A DNA stretch of 64,000 bases from assembly GCF_003144195.1 (NCBI RefSeq), contig NW_020290004.1, positions 3,153 through 67,152 on the forward strand, in the 5' to 3' direction. The notes below the pieces were generated by a model. It was not told the DNA's origin. It did no database searches and saw only the letters and a list, made by a program, of their open reading frames with translations. The first letter of the stretch is position 1, and each line of letters opens with the position of its first letter. Shown here piece after piece: positions 1 through 10,701 of the stretch. The DNA is from Ceraceosorus guamensis (Eukaryota > Basidiomycota > Exobasidiomycetes > Ceraceosorales > Ceraceosoraceae). Both the position numbers and the translations under genes were made by a program.

Positions 1-26
1 GCAACAATGGGCAACAAGTCATCAAC

Positions 27-360
27 TTGGTTGACTTGATCGGACCATGTCTTCTTCACCTGGTTGAGGCGCCACTCGCCCAGCTCAGGAGCGCCAATGA
101 GCCAATGGAAGCAAGACTGACTTGCCTTGTTGAGGATCATTTCTCCCAGCTAAAGACCGGAGACAATGCCATGGAGGCACGGGTGACTCGAGCACCCTTT
201 GTCTTCTTCACCTGGTTGAGGCGCCACTCGCCCAGCTCAGGAGCGCCAATGAGCCGATGGAAGCACGACTGACCCGCCTTGTTGAGGAACATTCCTCACA
301 GCTGAAGACCAGAGACGATGCCATGGAGGCACGGGTTACTCAAGCGCCCTTCTTTCTGTA
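27..360 (+). repeat. Tandem 152-bp repeat with decayed coiled-coil coding potential
   Basis: Two copies of a unit begin near 51 and 203 (period 152 bp) and are nearly identical at first. Each encodes a charged, heptad-like stretch containing LAQLRSANEPMEARLT and then SQLKT-DAMEARVT, but 152 is not a multiple of three, so the second copy is read in another frame. This looks like the end of a pseudogenised coiled-coil gene that starts left of the window. Its style (Leu/Glu/Arg-rich heptads, tandem units) resembles the coiled-coil genes at 18.4-19.6 kb and 42-43 kb, but I see no clear residue-by-residue homology with them. Confidence 0.7.
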
Positions 361-1577
361 GTGTTGAGGAGTCCCAAAATTGTCACAGGGCCATACAGCA
401 GCGGCTGGCAGTAGCAGATCATCTCTGCAAGCTTCTGCACGGGGGCGTCCAGCTTGCGGATCTGCAAAGCAAGTGGCACGCAAAGCAAGCTTCGATTCTG
501 ACGCTGCAAGCAAGATTGGGTCGAGAAGAAGGTATGATCAGACAGATTGGCTACCATAAGATCTTTTGTTGGTAAGCACAGTGGATGCGAGCTAGACTAG
601 CGACATCTGTTCTTTAGGGCGTTTGTCGACGCGGTCTTCCTGTGTATGGGACCATATATTGCCACCTTATAATCCAGTCACAGTTTCTGTGAATTGGTCA
701 GTAGATAGCGTTTGCATCGCCCTGAAAATGTCGAGAGATTTTGGTGTGTTGTAGGCGAGAGACCATTCGAAGCAGCACGAGCATTAGCGAGCAACAGAAT
801 CACGAATCACATCGCACCCCGCCGCACCATGCCCCACGGGACTGATTTTTGCGCGCCTCGAAGGCGCGCGCATTTTGCGACATACGCGTCACTCGACTAG
901 CATCTGCTCAACAAAACGCGTTCGGTCGTCCCGAGAGTGCATATCACTGGCACGCACGCTGTGCTTAATCTATGTCAACGCGCCTCTCGCCTTTTCCTAG
1001 AAGCGCCACTGGATTAAGTACGCACAAGCGTGCTGCACGTCTCTTTCACCGCACTGGTAACTTCACCCTTCGGGCGTGATCTCCCACTTTTTGCTCTATC
1101 GAGGACCTGGCTCTACCTTGTTGCCATGCTCACCTAGCTCTCCTTTGTTGCCGTGCTGTTCTGACAAATTGAGGGGTTTGACTCGAAGTTTGTCGAGGTA
1201 CGGCACAGCCCTTGAAGTTGACATTGATCACTTTGATCACTTTGATCATGGCGGTCTCGTCAGTCTCACTCCACGAGTGACCAGAGCGGTCGAGATTTTC
1301 CAAGCACACTCACTACCTCCTAGGTGTCAGGAAAGCCACGCCGTGACGACAATGGCTCACAACGCTGCATTCCAATGAGTCGATGGCCGCTGGACTTTGT
1401 GACTATCGCTGAAGGGAATATCGAACAACTTCGCATGAGGACCATTTCAACGAAGCTATATACACGGCAAGCATCATATTTGCTTGCCCCTGACGTACAC
1501 ACGATCTGCCTCAATGATGTTGAAATTGCTGTGCGACGGGGATATGCGCAGACTAACTTGCGCTTTACATGTCGCGA
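361..1577. other. Intergenic, no supported gene
   Basis: No open frame here has family similarity or a convincing splice structure. Small features are visible: a perfect 8-bp inverted repeat GCGCGCCT-CGA-AGGCGCGC at 851-869, and a short GATCACTTT run near 1225-1247. The right part is the 3' flank of the minus-strand NDUFB11 gene. Confidence 0.5.
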
Positions 1578-2516
1578 CTACTTGTTGTCTGGATGACCAG
1601 CGTAAGGACTGGGCTCATACTTGTACACACCACCTTCGGATTCGAGCTGCTTTTGTGCTTCTGCTCTTGCCCAAGATTGGATGCTGCAAAGACAGCGGGA
1701 GAGATGAAGCACGCAGGGAAGTTCATTGAGCGTCACATGTCTTCCTGCACAGCGTGGCGCATCCATGAACTCACTTGGTGTCCGGCTTGTACAACAAGCC
1801 GATGGCGCAGAAAGCCATACCTCCGAACAGTCCGTAGGTGTAAATACCCTCCCATCCCTCCTTCTCTCGCTTCTCGCCTTTACGTAATGGCTGCCGATAG
1901 AAACGTTTGAAAGTTAGCGCTGATCTACACCATTCGGCATGGCTACAGCTTACCTTTTGTCCAAGGAAGTGACCTGCACATCGGGTGAGCCGAGCATTGG
2001 AAAAAAGGAGGGGAGGCGGGGCGTCAAGCACGGGGATTAGCATCGGACTTGCGATCGCAATCTCCGCAGCTTGAGCCATTCAAATCCGCACATGACACCG
2101 CGCTTTGATCATCAGAAGAAAGTGACTCTTTATGCTATCACGCTTCAGCTTCGGATATAGTCGTGCTCTGTGCGAACGCTTCCCGCTAGCTCTAGCGGGG
2201 CGCGCGTGCACTCCAGGGCAAAGCCTGAGATCCTTCTCCAACCTTTGCCTGATGGTAATGTGCGATTCCACACTGTGCATAGCACATAGGCGAAAGACAC
2301 GCTTGGCAACTTTCCAGCGCAATTCCTGACTTCTGCGCACTTCCTTCATGCCATGTGACCCGGGTCCAGGCACCTTGCGCCCTGGTGACTTGCTGCGTAC
2401 TCACCGCTAGGCTCGTTGTAAGCACCACCTCCACTGGCCAATCTCCTTTGCGACAGCTTAGCCAGCCCGCTAGCCCTGCTTACCCCAATTCGTGATGCCC
2501 GAGCAGTCATCGACAT
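1578..2516 (-). CDS. NDUFB11: NADH dehydrogenase complex I subunit NDUFB11/ESSS
   Basis: Small accessory subunit of the membrane arm of mitochondrial complex I. Rebuilt from four exons on the minus strand: 2516-2405, 1973-1954, 1890-1775 and 1683-1578, giving 117 aa. Every junction is GT-AG and keeps frame. The N-terminus is Arg/Ser-rich and acid-free (starts MSMTARASRIG), as expected for a mitochondrial presequence. The core GWEGIYTYG, then a hydrophobic segment ending LLYKPDT, then NIQSWARAEA, matches the ESSS family pattern of one membrane helix followed by YKPDT-I-WA. The second exon is only 20 nt long (residues HFLGQK plus part of a Gly codon), so open-frame searches miss this gene. It diverges from ERG25 across about 1.06 kb. 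Identification rests on remembered family motifs; I am fairly sure of it. Confidence 0.85.
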
Positions 2517-3579
2517 CTTGGGATGCTGCGCGTGTTCACAGCGATGTGTTGGCCGTATCGATGAAAGGCGAGGCAATGGTCGACACGGAAGACGACAAAG
2601 TCTGGTCGATGTGAGGCTGACTGAGTCGCAGACGACTGGGAGCGGGTTACGAGCTGTGTAGTGTATCCGAGACGAAGTTGGGAGTGACGGTAGCTAGGTC
2701 GATCGAGCACACGCTGTACCGGTACAGTCATGCGTAGATTTGGGGACGATCGCGCTGAGCCACCTCACGACTTTGCATGTGACTACATCGCTATGCATGA
2801 TCCAGGCGGCCCTGCTTGTCGACGGGATGGCGTTGCAAGTCACGTGTTGACAGACAGCTCGACCACGTGCGTCATGGCCTGATGCTCGCATGCTCATTGC
2901 GCGGGAGCTGACCTGGCCTGCCGTGGCGCGGGCAGGGGATCTACATGCAGCATGCATCAGCTAAGCTTCGACGAACTTAAGTCGTGAGTGTTGAGTGAGT
3001 GGTTGCCGGTCGCGCGTGCAAGCTTGTGACGCGCCTCGTGCTGCAGGCGGAAGGATGTGAATCGTGAATTCTGGCCGGAATATAGCATTGGCGAGAGAAT
3101 CAGCGAGTTTCCGCGCGCTGCGCTGCATGCATGCAAGCGTATGCTGATGCCGACGACCAAAAGTGGGCCGTTTAAGCGCGCATGCTGCGAAGATCTGGTG
3201 ACAATTTGACCTGCTCGCTCGTTCGTGACTGCAGATCAGCCGGAAACAAAGCTCATGGGAACTGTAGAGTGCGCCGCGCCGCCCTCGCCATCTGCCCTTC
3301 TCATGCAGGAATCCGCTAAGAGCTCCAGAAACTCCAGACCGGCTTTCAAGTCGGCGAACATATTCGAGCAGGCGGAATTGTGAACCTCGAGACCGTTCAA
3401 CCTTCCTTCGTCTCCTCCAAACCTCACCATCCGCAGCTCTCTTCCCTCTCGATCTCAGTAGGCCTGGACCTACAACGAAGCATTGCACTTGTCGGCTACA
3501 GGTTGTTGCGAGTGCATCACCACTTCACTCGCATCGCCATCAGACTATCGCGCTATACGACGAGGCAGACTGGGCCACC
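2517..3579. promoter_or_regulatory. Divergent intergenic region NDUFB11 / ERG25
   Basis: About 1.06 kb separates two divergent starts. It contains a perfect 14-bp palindrome CTGTACCGGTACAG (2714-2727), a TCACGTG E-box-like word (about 2839) and several TCGTGA/TCACGA words. A 175-codon open frame on the minus strand (2961-3488) is Arg-rich, matches no family I know and is probably chance. Confidence 0.45.
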
Positions 3580-4690
3580 ATGAACGACGTGCTCGCACAT
3601 TCCCAAGCCTGGGTGAACGGCACCCTGACCAACCTCATCAACCCACAAACTGCGGTGTATGCTGCTGACCTGTATCAAGGCACCGATCCTTCAAAGCTGA
3701 ACTTTGCAGAGAGAGCATGGATGGACTGGTACCTGTACTGGGGCAACCCCATCCTTGCCACCGGTATCATGAGCTTTGTGCTGCACGAGGTGAGTGGGCC
3801 TCCATGAAGGGAGCTCGCTGTCGCAGCAGACCCATCAGATGCCGGTGATCAACCGATAGCGAAGCGCTGACGCCCCTCGTCCCCACGCCACGCAGCTCAT
3901 CTACTTTGGTAGAGCTATCCCTTGGATCATCATCGATTCTATGCCTTCCATGCGCAAATACAAGCTGCAGGAGGACCGCACACCAACCCCGGAGCAGCAG
4001 TGGGAATGCACAAAGTCCGTGCTGCTCAGCCACTTCACTGTGGAGTTGCCACAGATCTGGAGCTTCCACCCCATCTGCGAATACTTCGGCATGGCCACCC
4101 ACTCGGTGCCATTTCCTTCTGTTTTGACCATGCTGTGGCAGATCGGCATCTTCTTCGTCTTCGAGGATACCTTTCACTACTGGGCACACCGCGCCTTGCA
4201 CTGGGGTCCTTTGTACAAGCACATTCACAAGAAGCACCACGAGTTCAGCGCTCCTTTCGGCCTGGCCGCTGAATACGCTCATCCTCTCGAGGTGTTCATC
4301 CTCGGCTCAGGCACGATTGGAGGACCCTTTTTGCTTTGCGCGCTCACGAAGAACTTGCACATTCTCACTGTCTACGTATGGATCGTTCTGCGCTTGTTCC
4401 AAGCCATTGATGCCCACTCCGGGTACGACTTTCCCATCAGCATGCACAACTGGATGCCGTTCTGGGCCGGGGCTGATCACCACGACCACCACCATATGGC
4501 CTTCGTAGGCTGCTACTCTACCAGCTTCAGGTGGTGGGACCACTTCATGGGCACCGACTTGAACTACAAGCGTTACCGCGCCCGCCAAGCCGAGGCAAAG
4601 AAACAAGCCAAGGAGCAAGGTCTGTCTTGGCCCACGAAAGAAGCCACCAAGAACGCCAAGGGTATGCCGCTCAAGAAGAAAGCTGAGTGA
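3580..4690 (+). CDS. ERG25: C-4 methylsterol monooxygenase (ERG25)
   Basis: ER-membrane di-iron oxidase that starts removal of the C-4 methyl groups from 4,4-dimethylzymosterol in ergosterol synthesis. Two exons, 3580-3789 and 3896-4690 (intron 106 nt, GTGAGT...CGCAG, phase 0), give 334 aa. The three histidine clusters of the fatty-acid hydroxylase superfamily are all present: HRALH (about 168-172), HKKHH (181-185) and HHDHHH (265-270). Hydrophobic stretches flank them. The last four residues, KKAE, fit the KKxx ER-retrieval signal. The start is the first ATG in a good context (gccaccATGaac) just after a pyrimidine-rich leader. Length is slightly above the usual 300-310 aa because of a longer N-terminus. 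It looks complete. Confidence 0.95.
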
Positions 4691-5773
4691 AGAAGCTCTC
4701 TGCAGGCTTGCCCAATCGATTTGAAGTGCGTCCATTTGCGATGAGAGTATCCCCGAAAGATCGCCTCTACCGCTTGGCTCCACGAATACCCTAGGCCATT
4801 TCTGCTACTCTTTGATCTCTGCGACATCAAATGCCGGGCTGGCCTCGACTGAGGTGGCCACATCTTACCACCTGCGGTCGCACCCGCTGGCGACCCACTT
4901 TTGCAATAGACCATGTACATGCCAGTCACCCTCCCCCTCCCACGCGCTTTAATGCACAGTTCACCTTCATTCCGTCCCGAGACAAGCGGCTGGCGGGCGT
5001 GTGGCTGTCCGACGAAGTGCCGAAAAGATGCGCGGCACCTTTCAATAGCGAGCCCTGTTGTCCCTCCAAAGCTGATCGTAGCTAAGCACTTGACAATTTC
5101 GTGCCTCGCCCCGACATGTGCAAGTTGACGCAGCCGACATGGCTGTGGGACATTGGGACATGCTCAAGAGGACTCAAGCAGCACATTGATCAAGCAAGGG
5201 GCCCCTGATTCACAATTGGACATGTTTCTGCCACTTCACGAAACGTTCCGAGCTGATCACGTCACATCGGAACCAAGTTCCGCGCCATGATGGATCTGAG
5301 ACTAGGGAAAGCCCGTCTGATTGGGTGGGGGCAGTGCGAGCGACTCACGAATCGAACGACTCTCAGGACGACTCGTGAAGAGTGTTTCGGTCAGTGTCTC
5401 GTATTTTGCCCTGAAGCAGATCCGTCAGTGCGACAGCCTGTCAAGTAACACAAATCCCACTCTAGCTCAAAGATGACAATTCGTCCACTTGACCGCTAGC
5501 AAGTCGTGTCCTGGCAGTCCTCCTGTGAAGAGCAAGACGGCTCGCAAATTATTGCCCACGGCCTGAGTCGCGCCCCTATGAGCCAAATTAGGCAAGCGAC
5601 CCAGCGAGGGATTTGATTGACCTTGCTGTGGTAGAAGCTATGTTGACAGGCAATTGCAGCGATGCTATAAGAGAGGATGCTCATGCAGCGAAAAATGTCA
5701 ATAGCGGCGCACATCCACCTGATGAATTGCGTTCGCTCCTCAGCATAAGGATAATCACTACAATCGCGCCAAT
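4691..5773. other. Intergenic, no supported gene
   Basis: 3' flank of ERG25 and 5' flank of the dehydrogenase gene. It contains ACTCACGAATCG and ACTCGTGA words near 5345-5385. No coding signal was recognised on either strand. Confidence 0.5.
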
Positions 5774-7253
5774 ATGTCAAACGACAAAATCGGAGCAGCA
5801 AAAGTGAGTCTACGCTAAGCAGCTTTGCTGTCGCATGTCTTGAGCCTTAAGATCGGCGTCCATTTGTCTTCGCATTAGTCCATCTTGATCACAGGCTGCT
5901 CCAAAGATGGCTTGGGATACGAGCTCGCCAAGTCTATGTTCGCCGCTGGATGGATAGTGATAGCTACTGCAAGTATTCCTCGACTCCGATTGATCTGGGC
6001 GCTTTCCCGAGCTTGTCTGTGTCTCTGTATCACCAGGCTCGTGATATGCCCAAGCTTGAAGGACTCGCGCCAGGCATCCTTCGAGTGGAGCTCGATCTCA
6101 TCGATGCAGCTAGCGTCGGTCGTGCCGCTGAGAAAGCTTTAGCACTCAGTCATGGCCGAGTTGGTAAGCAAGGCTTCGAGCGTCGCTCTCTTGCCTTTGC
6201 GTGCTGATAATCGACCTAACAGCAAAATCGTTCCGGTCCTCTTGCGCAGACGTCATTGTGCACAACGCGGGCGTCAAAATTCTGGTCCCTTTGATCGAAC
6301 AGACGCAGAGGCAGATCGCAGAGCAGTCGAGATTAGCGGTACGTTCAACCGCAGAAACCGGCTGCCAGACTTCTGCTGATCATGACGTCACAACGACCAG
6401 TTGGACGGACCTCTACTCCTAACGCAGGCGCTCATTCGGCCTCTTGTGGACCATGGGGACGGCCAGGTGATCTTTATTGGCTCGAGCAGCGCGTGAGATG
6501 CTCGCAGCCTCTCTACGTCCATCTGCAGCTGAGATTCCATTGTGCCGGACCTTCTACCAGTTGGTGTCCAAGTCCGGGCGCCGGGGGATATCAGTCTTAA
6601 AGGCCGCTCATCATGCCTTGTCAGATGCGCTTCGCGCAGAACTTCGCCCCTTTGGTGTCGACGTCAAGGGTGGGTCGCAAGCAGGGTTTGGGCGCGAAGT
6701 TCGCGAGTCGTCTCCTGACTGACATCTGTGCTGCCTGCTCGGGTGCGCAGTTTTGCGCTTGGGTGCAGTGAACACACAGCTTTTCAAAGACGTCCAGGAC
6801 CTCCCGTCCACGTCGCTGTACGCGTGAGGAATGAGCATTGACTCCTTGATGCTCCATTTAGACCAGACCACATGCTGATGCGATTCCATTTGCCCGGCCC
6901 ATAAGCAAGGCCGCCGATCTTCCACGCAGGACTTTGAAATCTTTTCTAGCTATGAAGCCCATAGAAGTGACATTGGCTAGCGATTGGCTAGCGTCAAGGA
7001 TAGTTGCGGGCGACGCAAAGAACTACGAGTATTTCGGGCCAAGCGCGCGTCTAATGGGCCTCGCGTACTATTTCAAGGTGCGTTGTCGATGGGCGCCATA
7101 CCGCTTCGAGATGAGGCTGACTCGCGCTAGGCCTTGCTTTGTGACCTGCATCCGATGCAGCGAGACTTGTTGCCAAACCTTGTTGCAAAACGCCATGGCT
7201 TGGGCAGAGTCGAGACTTCCCAAGCTATCGCAAGGCACGGCAAACGGTACTGA
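5774..7253 (+). pseudogene. Short-chain dehydrogenase/reductase (AYR1-like), reading frame broken at catalytic site
   Basis: Classical SDR, closest in style to 1-acyl-dihydroxyacetone-phosphate reductases. Exons that fit: 5774-5803, 5879-5968, 6037-6163, 6250-6338, 6401-6492, about 6534-6669, 6751-6823, 6930-7077, 7131-7253. Motifs in order: SILITGCSKDGLGYELA (Rossmann TGxxxGxG), ATARDMPKLEGL, VIVHNAG (NAG motif), VIFIGSSSA (catalytic Ser region), then KAAHHALSDALRAEL. The intron 5969-6036 is GC-AG. Between 6492 and the KAAHHAL segment no AG acceptor restores frame: the Tyr of YxxxK is read in one frame (GGYQS) and the Lys in the next, as if one base were missing near 6597. Either the gene is decaying or the assembly has a one-base error. 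Convergent with the asparaginase gene, with 95 bp between stops. Confidence 0.75.
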
Positions 7254-7348
7254 ATAGAGATGCGACTGTCATGCATCGACGATCGCTGTCCCTGCCACCT
7301 GAAGGGTGCATTGGTCCTGCGTAATTAGATCCACTTTCTCAGACGGCA

Positions 7349-9728
7349 TCAGCTTGAAGCTTCTCTCCAAATGTCGCTTGTCCGAGTCTTCCCGTGTTCT
7401 CTGCTAATGTACCAGTCACAAAGCTCCCTCTCGTCGTTCTTGAAGTGGGCTCCAGCTTGCTTGAGAAGCCTAACAGCGTCCACATGACCGCATCTAGCGG
7501 CCAAGAACAGGGGAGAATGCCCGGCCGAGTCGCGCAGATGAACGCTAGCACCGGCATGCAACAGCACTGACATTGAAGATGTGTGGCCGCGCGCTGCGGC
7601 GACATGTAAAGGTCTTAAAAGTTCGAAGGGCGCCGAGGTGACCTCGTCGTGCTGCTTGGCCTCAGCAGGAAAGTGTTGCGCCATATGCAGCGCTTCGGAC
7701 CTTGAAGATGGCGATGCGCCGAGATGAAAATGTGCAGCGCTGCGCTGCGTTCTAAAATTCGCTACCAGCTCTTCGGAAGCGTTGGCGGCCTGTCTGGCCT
7801 CTTTCAATGTCGCCGGCATGCATTCTTCTTGGAGAAATGCCATAGAATCGAGATGCCATCGCAGCATCTCGGCATCGTCCCTCGTTGCACAATCATGAAT
7901 CAGATAGGGCAGGACTTTCAACGAAGCACTAGCAGCTTCGCGTGTGTCTTTACTGCCAGAAGAATCTAGTCCAGTACGCCCCGTCACGGAGCTGGATCGT
8001 CCTTCAGCGCTCTTGATCTCCACTTGGTCGGTTTCGTGTGTCTCGAGCTTGTCAGGTCTTTCGAGAATGTGAGCCAGCAGAAGCTGTACGTCCGCGTTAG
8101 GTTGAGTTCTGGCTGCGCCGGTAGAGTCGTGTGCAGTTGTATTCCAGCTTGTGAGACGCCGCCTTTGGTTCGATCGTTCGGTGATTTCTCCTCTCAAAGA
8201 TCTGCTCATATATTTTCGAACTTGATCTGGCTTCAGGTTGGGCTTGGCGAGCAAATATGAAAGCTTCGCAAGCGCACATTCTGGCGTCATGTCTCCGCCT
8301 GGCACGACCCCAACCTGTTCGAGTTTCTTGCCTGTGGCGTAGATCGCCGAAACCTCTCCTTGTAGGCACTGCGTAATGTTCACTATGACACAACCCCTCT
8401 TGGAAGCGCGGTCGAACACTTGCAATAGATCTGCTCGTGAGGGGGCGTTCCCCGCTCCGTACGATTCGAGAATCACGCCGCGAAGTGGAGGTGCGAGAAA
8501 TGTCTCAACAGTCCGCGTTTGGAGCCCAGGAAACAAGCGTAGCACAGCGACGTCTGAGCACATAGATCCGTATGCTCTGAAAGCGCTCACATCGCGCGAT
8601 CGCTCGACTAGGCTCCAACTGACGTCGACGTGGATGCCGACACGGGCAAGCGGCGCCATATTTGGCGACTCGAAAGCTGCTAAGGAGTTGTTCGAAGTTT
8701 TCGAGACCCTATTGCCACGATAAAGCATCGATGCGAAGTAGAGACACACTTCCGGGATAGTGTTGTAAGATCCTGCTAAACAGAGAGCTCCTAGCACGTT
8801 TTCGACCGCGTCGTTTCTAAGTTGGGAGAGAGGTACTTGGGCGCCTGTAACAATGACAAGCTTCCCCAGCGCTTCGAGAAGCATTGAACTATAACAGGAG
8901 ACATGTCAGATCTCACCACGGGCGCCCTGCATTGACTAGTAAGACTCACAGAGCACTTGAGGTGTACGCCATCGTATCCGTACCGTGCAAGACCACAAAA
9001 GCGTCGAAGCTCTCGTAGTTTAGCTGGATGTCCTTTGCCAATCTCAGCCAATCGTCTAAGTCCATCTCGCTCGAGTCCAGCAGAGGATCGTATTCGAGTA
9101 CGGCATACCTCACGCGCCTCCCATCCGCCATGCGAGGAGTGATGAGCGTTGGTAATTGAAGGGCCAGATACCTGCCATCGTCGCATGGAGCGGCGGAGAG
9201 AGCTTGAAGGCGAGATGTGCCTTGAGGCGCTGACGACTTGACCAACACTGGTTTGCCAAAGGCGGGCAAGGATTGAGACCCGCTAGAGCCAATGAAAGGT
9301 GCTGCGCTTGGCGGATGCTCGGCGTGGTGATCCAAGAGAGCTGCGTTGTTTACATACACGTCTCGGACAGTGTGCTGGGGGCCTTGTTTCGCACGTTCGG
9401 CAGCTGCAGCAAGCAAACTCGGAGTGTCGTGCAATGCAGGATGAGCAGCGGCTGATTTTGCTCTGGGTGATGCCTGACCGCTGACGGGACCGCTTCCAGT
9501 GGCTGTGTTGACAGCACTCCACGCTTCGTATCTCTCAACGCTGTCACTCCAGCTGAAGATGCTCTCTGCTTCCGGATCGTGAAAGCGTGATTGAGAACGT
9601 AGGGTCTCGGTTAAGAAGGAGGGATAAGGCGCAAAGCCGGATGCTGCATCTTTCCGCACCATTCCAATGGTTCCCCCTGCATACAAGCACAGCACCAGCG
9701 CTTCGTCTGCTATCAAAGGGTGCGGCAT
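7349..9728 (-). CDS. L-asparaginase with C-terminal ankyrin repeats
   Basis: Cytosolic type I asparaginase of the fungal/animal ASPG form: hydrolyses L-asparagine to aspartate and ammonia. Two exons on the minus strand, 9728-8950 and 8888-7349 (61-nt intron, phase 2), give 772 aa. The N-terminal catalytic Thr motif is LYAGGTIGM (about residues 15-23); the second Thr motif is VVLHGTDTMAYTSSAL, followed across the intron by LGKLVIVTGAQVPL and FESPN. A long linker leads to ankyrin repeats near the C-terminus (PLHVAAARGH, SPLFLAARCGHVDAV). The first ATG used here follows an in-frame stop. A better-context ATG at 9785 with a 7-nt first exon (9779-9785) spliced to 9706 would give MADEALVLCLYAGGTIGM and may be the true start. 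Confidence 0.92.
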
Positions 9729-9785
9729 CAGCCGAGTATCAAGCAGCGGATGGTACGCACTTCATAGCCATCACGCACCTGCCAT

Positions 9786-10701
9786 GGTGATACTGCGCAA
9801 GCCGACCCGCTTGCACCCTTCGTTCGCCCCGCTAGACCCGCTGGATGACTCGTAGGCTCTATTTAAAATCGGCGTCTCCTCCTGCAGCTGCTAGAGCAGG
9901 CTTTGAGGGATAGTGAGCAAATGTCCGTAGAAACGGACGGCGGAAGCTTGGAGAGACAGCTGAAGCGTTTCGAGGCAGAGAGGCGGTGCTGATGCTAGCA
10001 GAAGCGCAGAAAGCGTGCCCCTGTTCCAGGGGCTCGGAGGAGGGGAGCACAGCAGGCGCAAGAATAAGGGTGTTCGTGTGATTGAGCGAGCGCACGCTGA
10101 GAAAGCTGGTGTCTTGGCATCGTGAAGGTGAAGCACGAATACACGAATGTCGGTCTGTCTTTCGCACTCATGCATGAGTCGCGACTTATAGGAAAATTGC
10201 GCGCTGACGCGCGTTCGTGATGCATCTTCAGGAACGGCACTACCGGAAAACCACCGCGGAAGATGCACCGATGCCACGCGCTCGGCGGAGTCCGACATGC
10301 GCACTCTCGCCTCGTGACTCACGACGACTTGGTGACTTGCCTGCTCGAAATCGAAGGCAGGATCCAACGTGATTGTTCATGATTCACGATTGAGCGGTTC
10401 ATGATGTTACAAGCAGCATTCTCATACGTGTGCGTGCCCACCATCGTGCTTGAATCAACTCGTGGCCTGCTCCTTGGCAATCACGTGGCACAGCATCAAA
10501 GTCTCACTCTGTGGGAAATGACAAAGATTGTCCAGTTGCAATCACTAACGGTCCTCGAGGGGCCGCGCTGGAGGTAGCGTTGTGGGGAGCGTCGCAGGCG
10601 GTCTCAAGGCTGCGCGCATGGCTTGTGAGGTGAGCCCGCAAGTCAATGCGGTGGTGCAAGTCCGTGAAATGGAGGTGAGTATAATTATCCCTGAAAGGTG
10701 T
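9786..10701. other. Intergenic, no supported gene
   Basis: 5' flank of asparaginase and 3' flank of chitin deacetylase. It contains CTCGTGACTCACGACG (about 10312) and ATGATTCACGATTG (about 10380) words and a CACGTG at about 10482. A 158-codon minus-strand open frame (9891-10367) lacks any family feature. Confidence 0.45.

Noticed and set aside
2961-3488. 175-codon Arg-rich minus-strand frame between NDUFB11 and ERG25
   Set aside because: No family motif, no splice partner and it fills a divergent promoter region; probably chance in GC-rich DNA.
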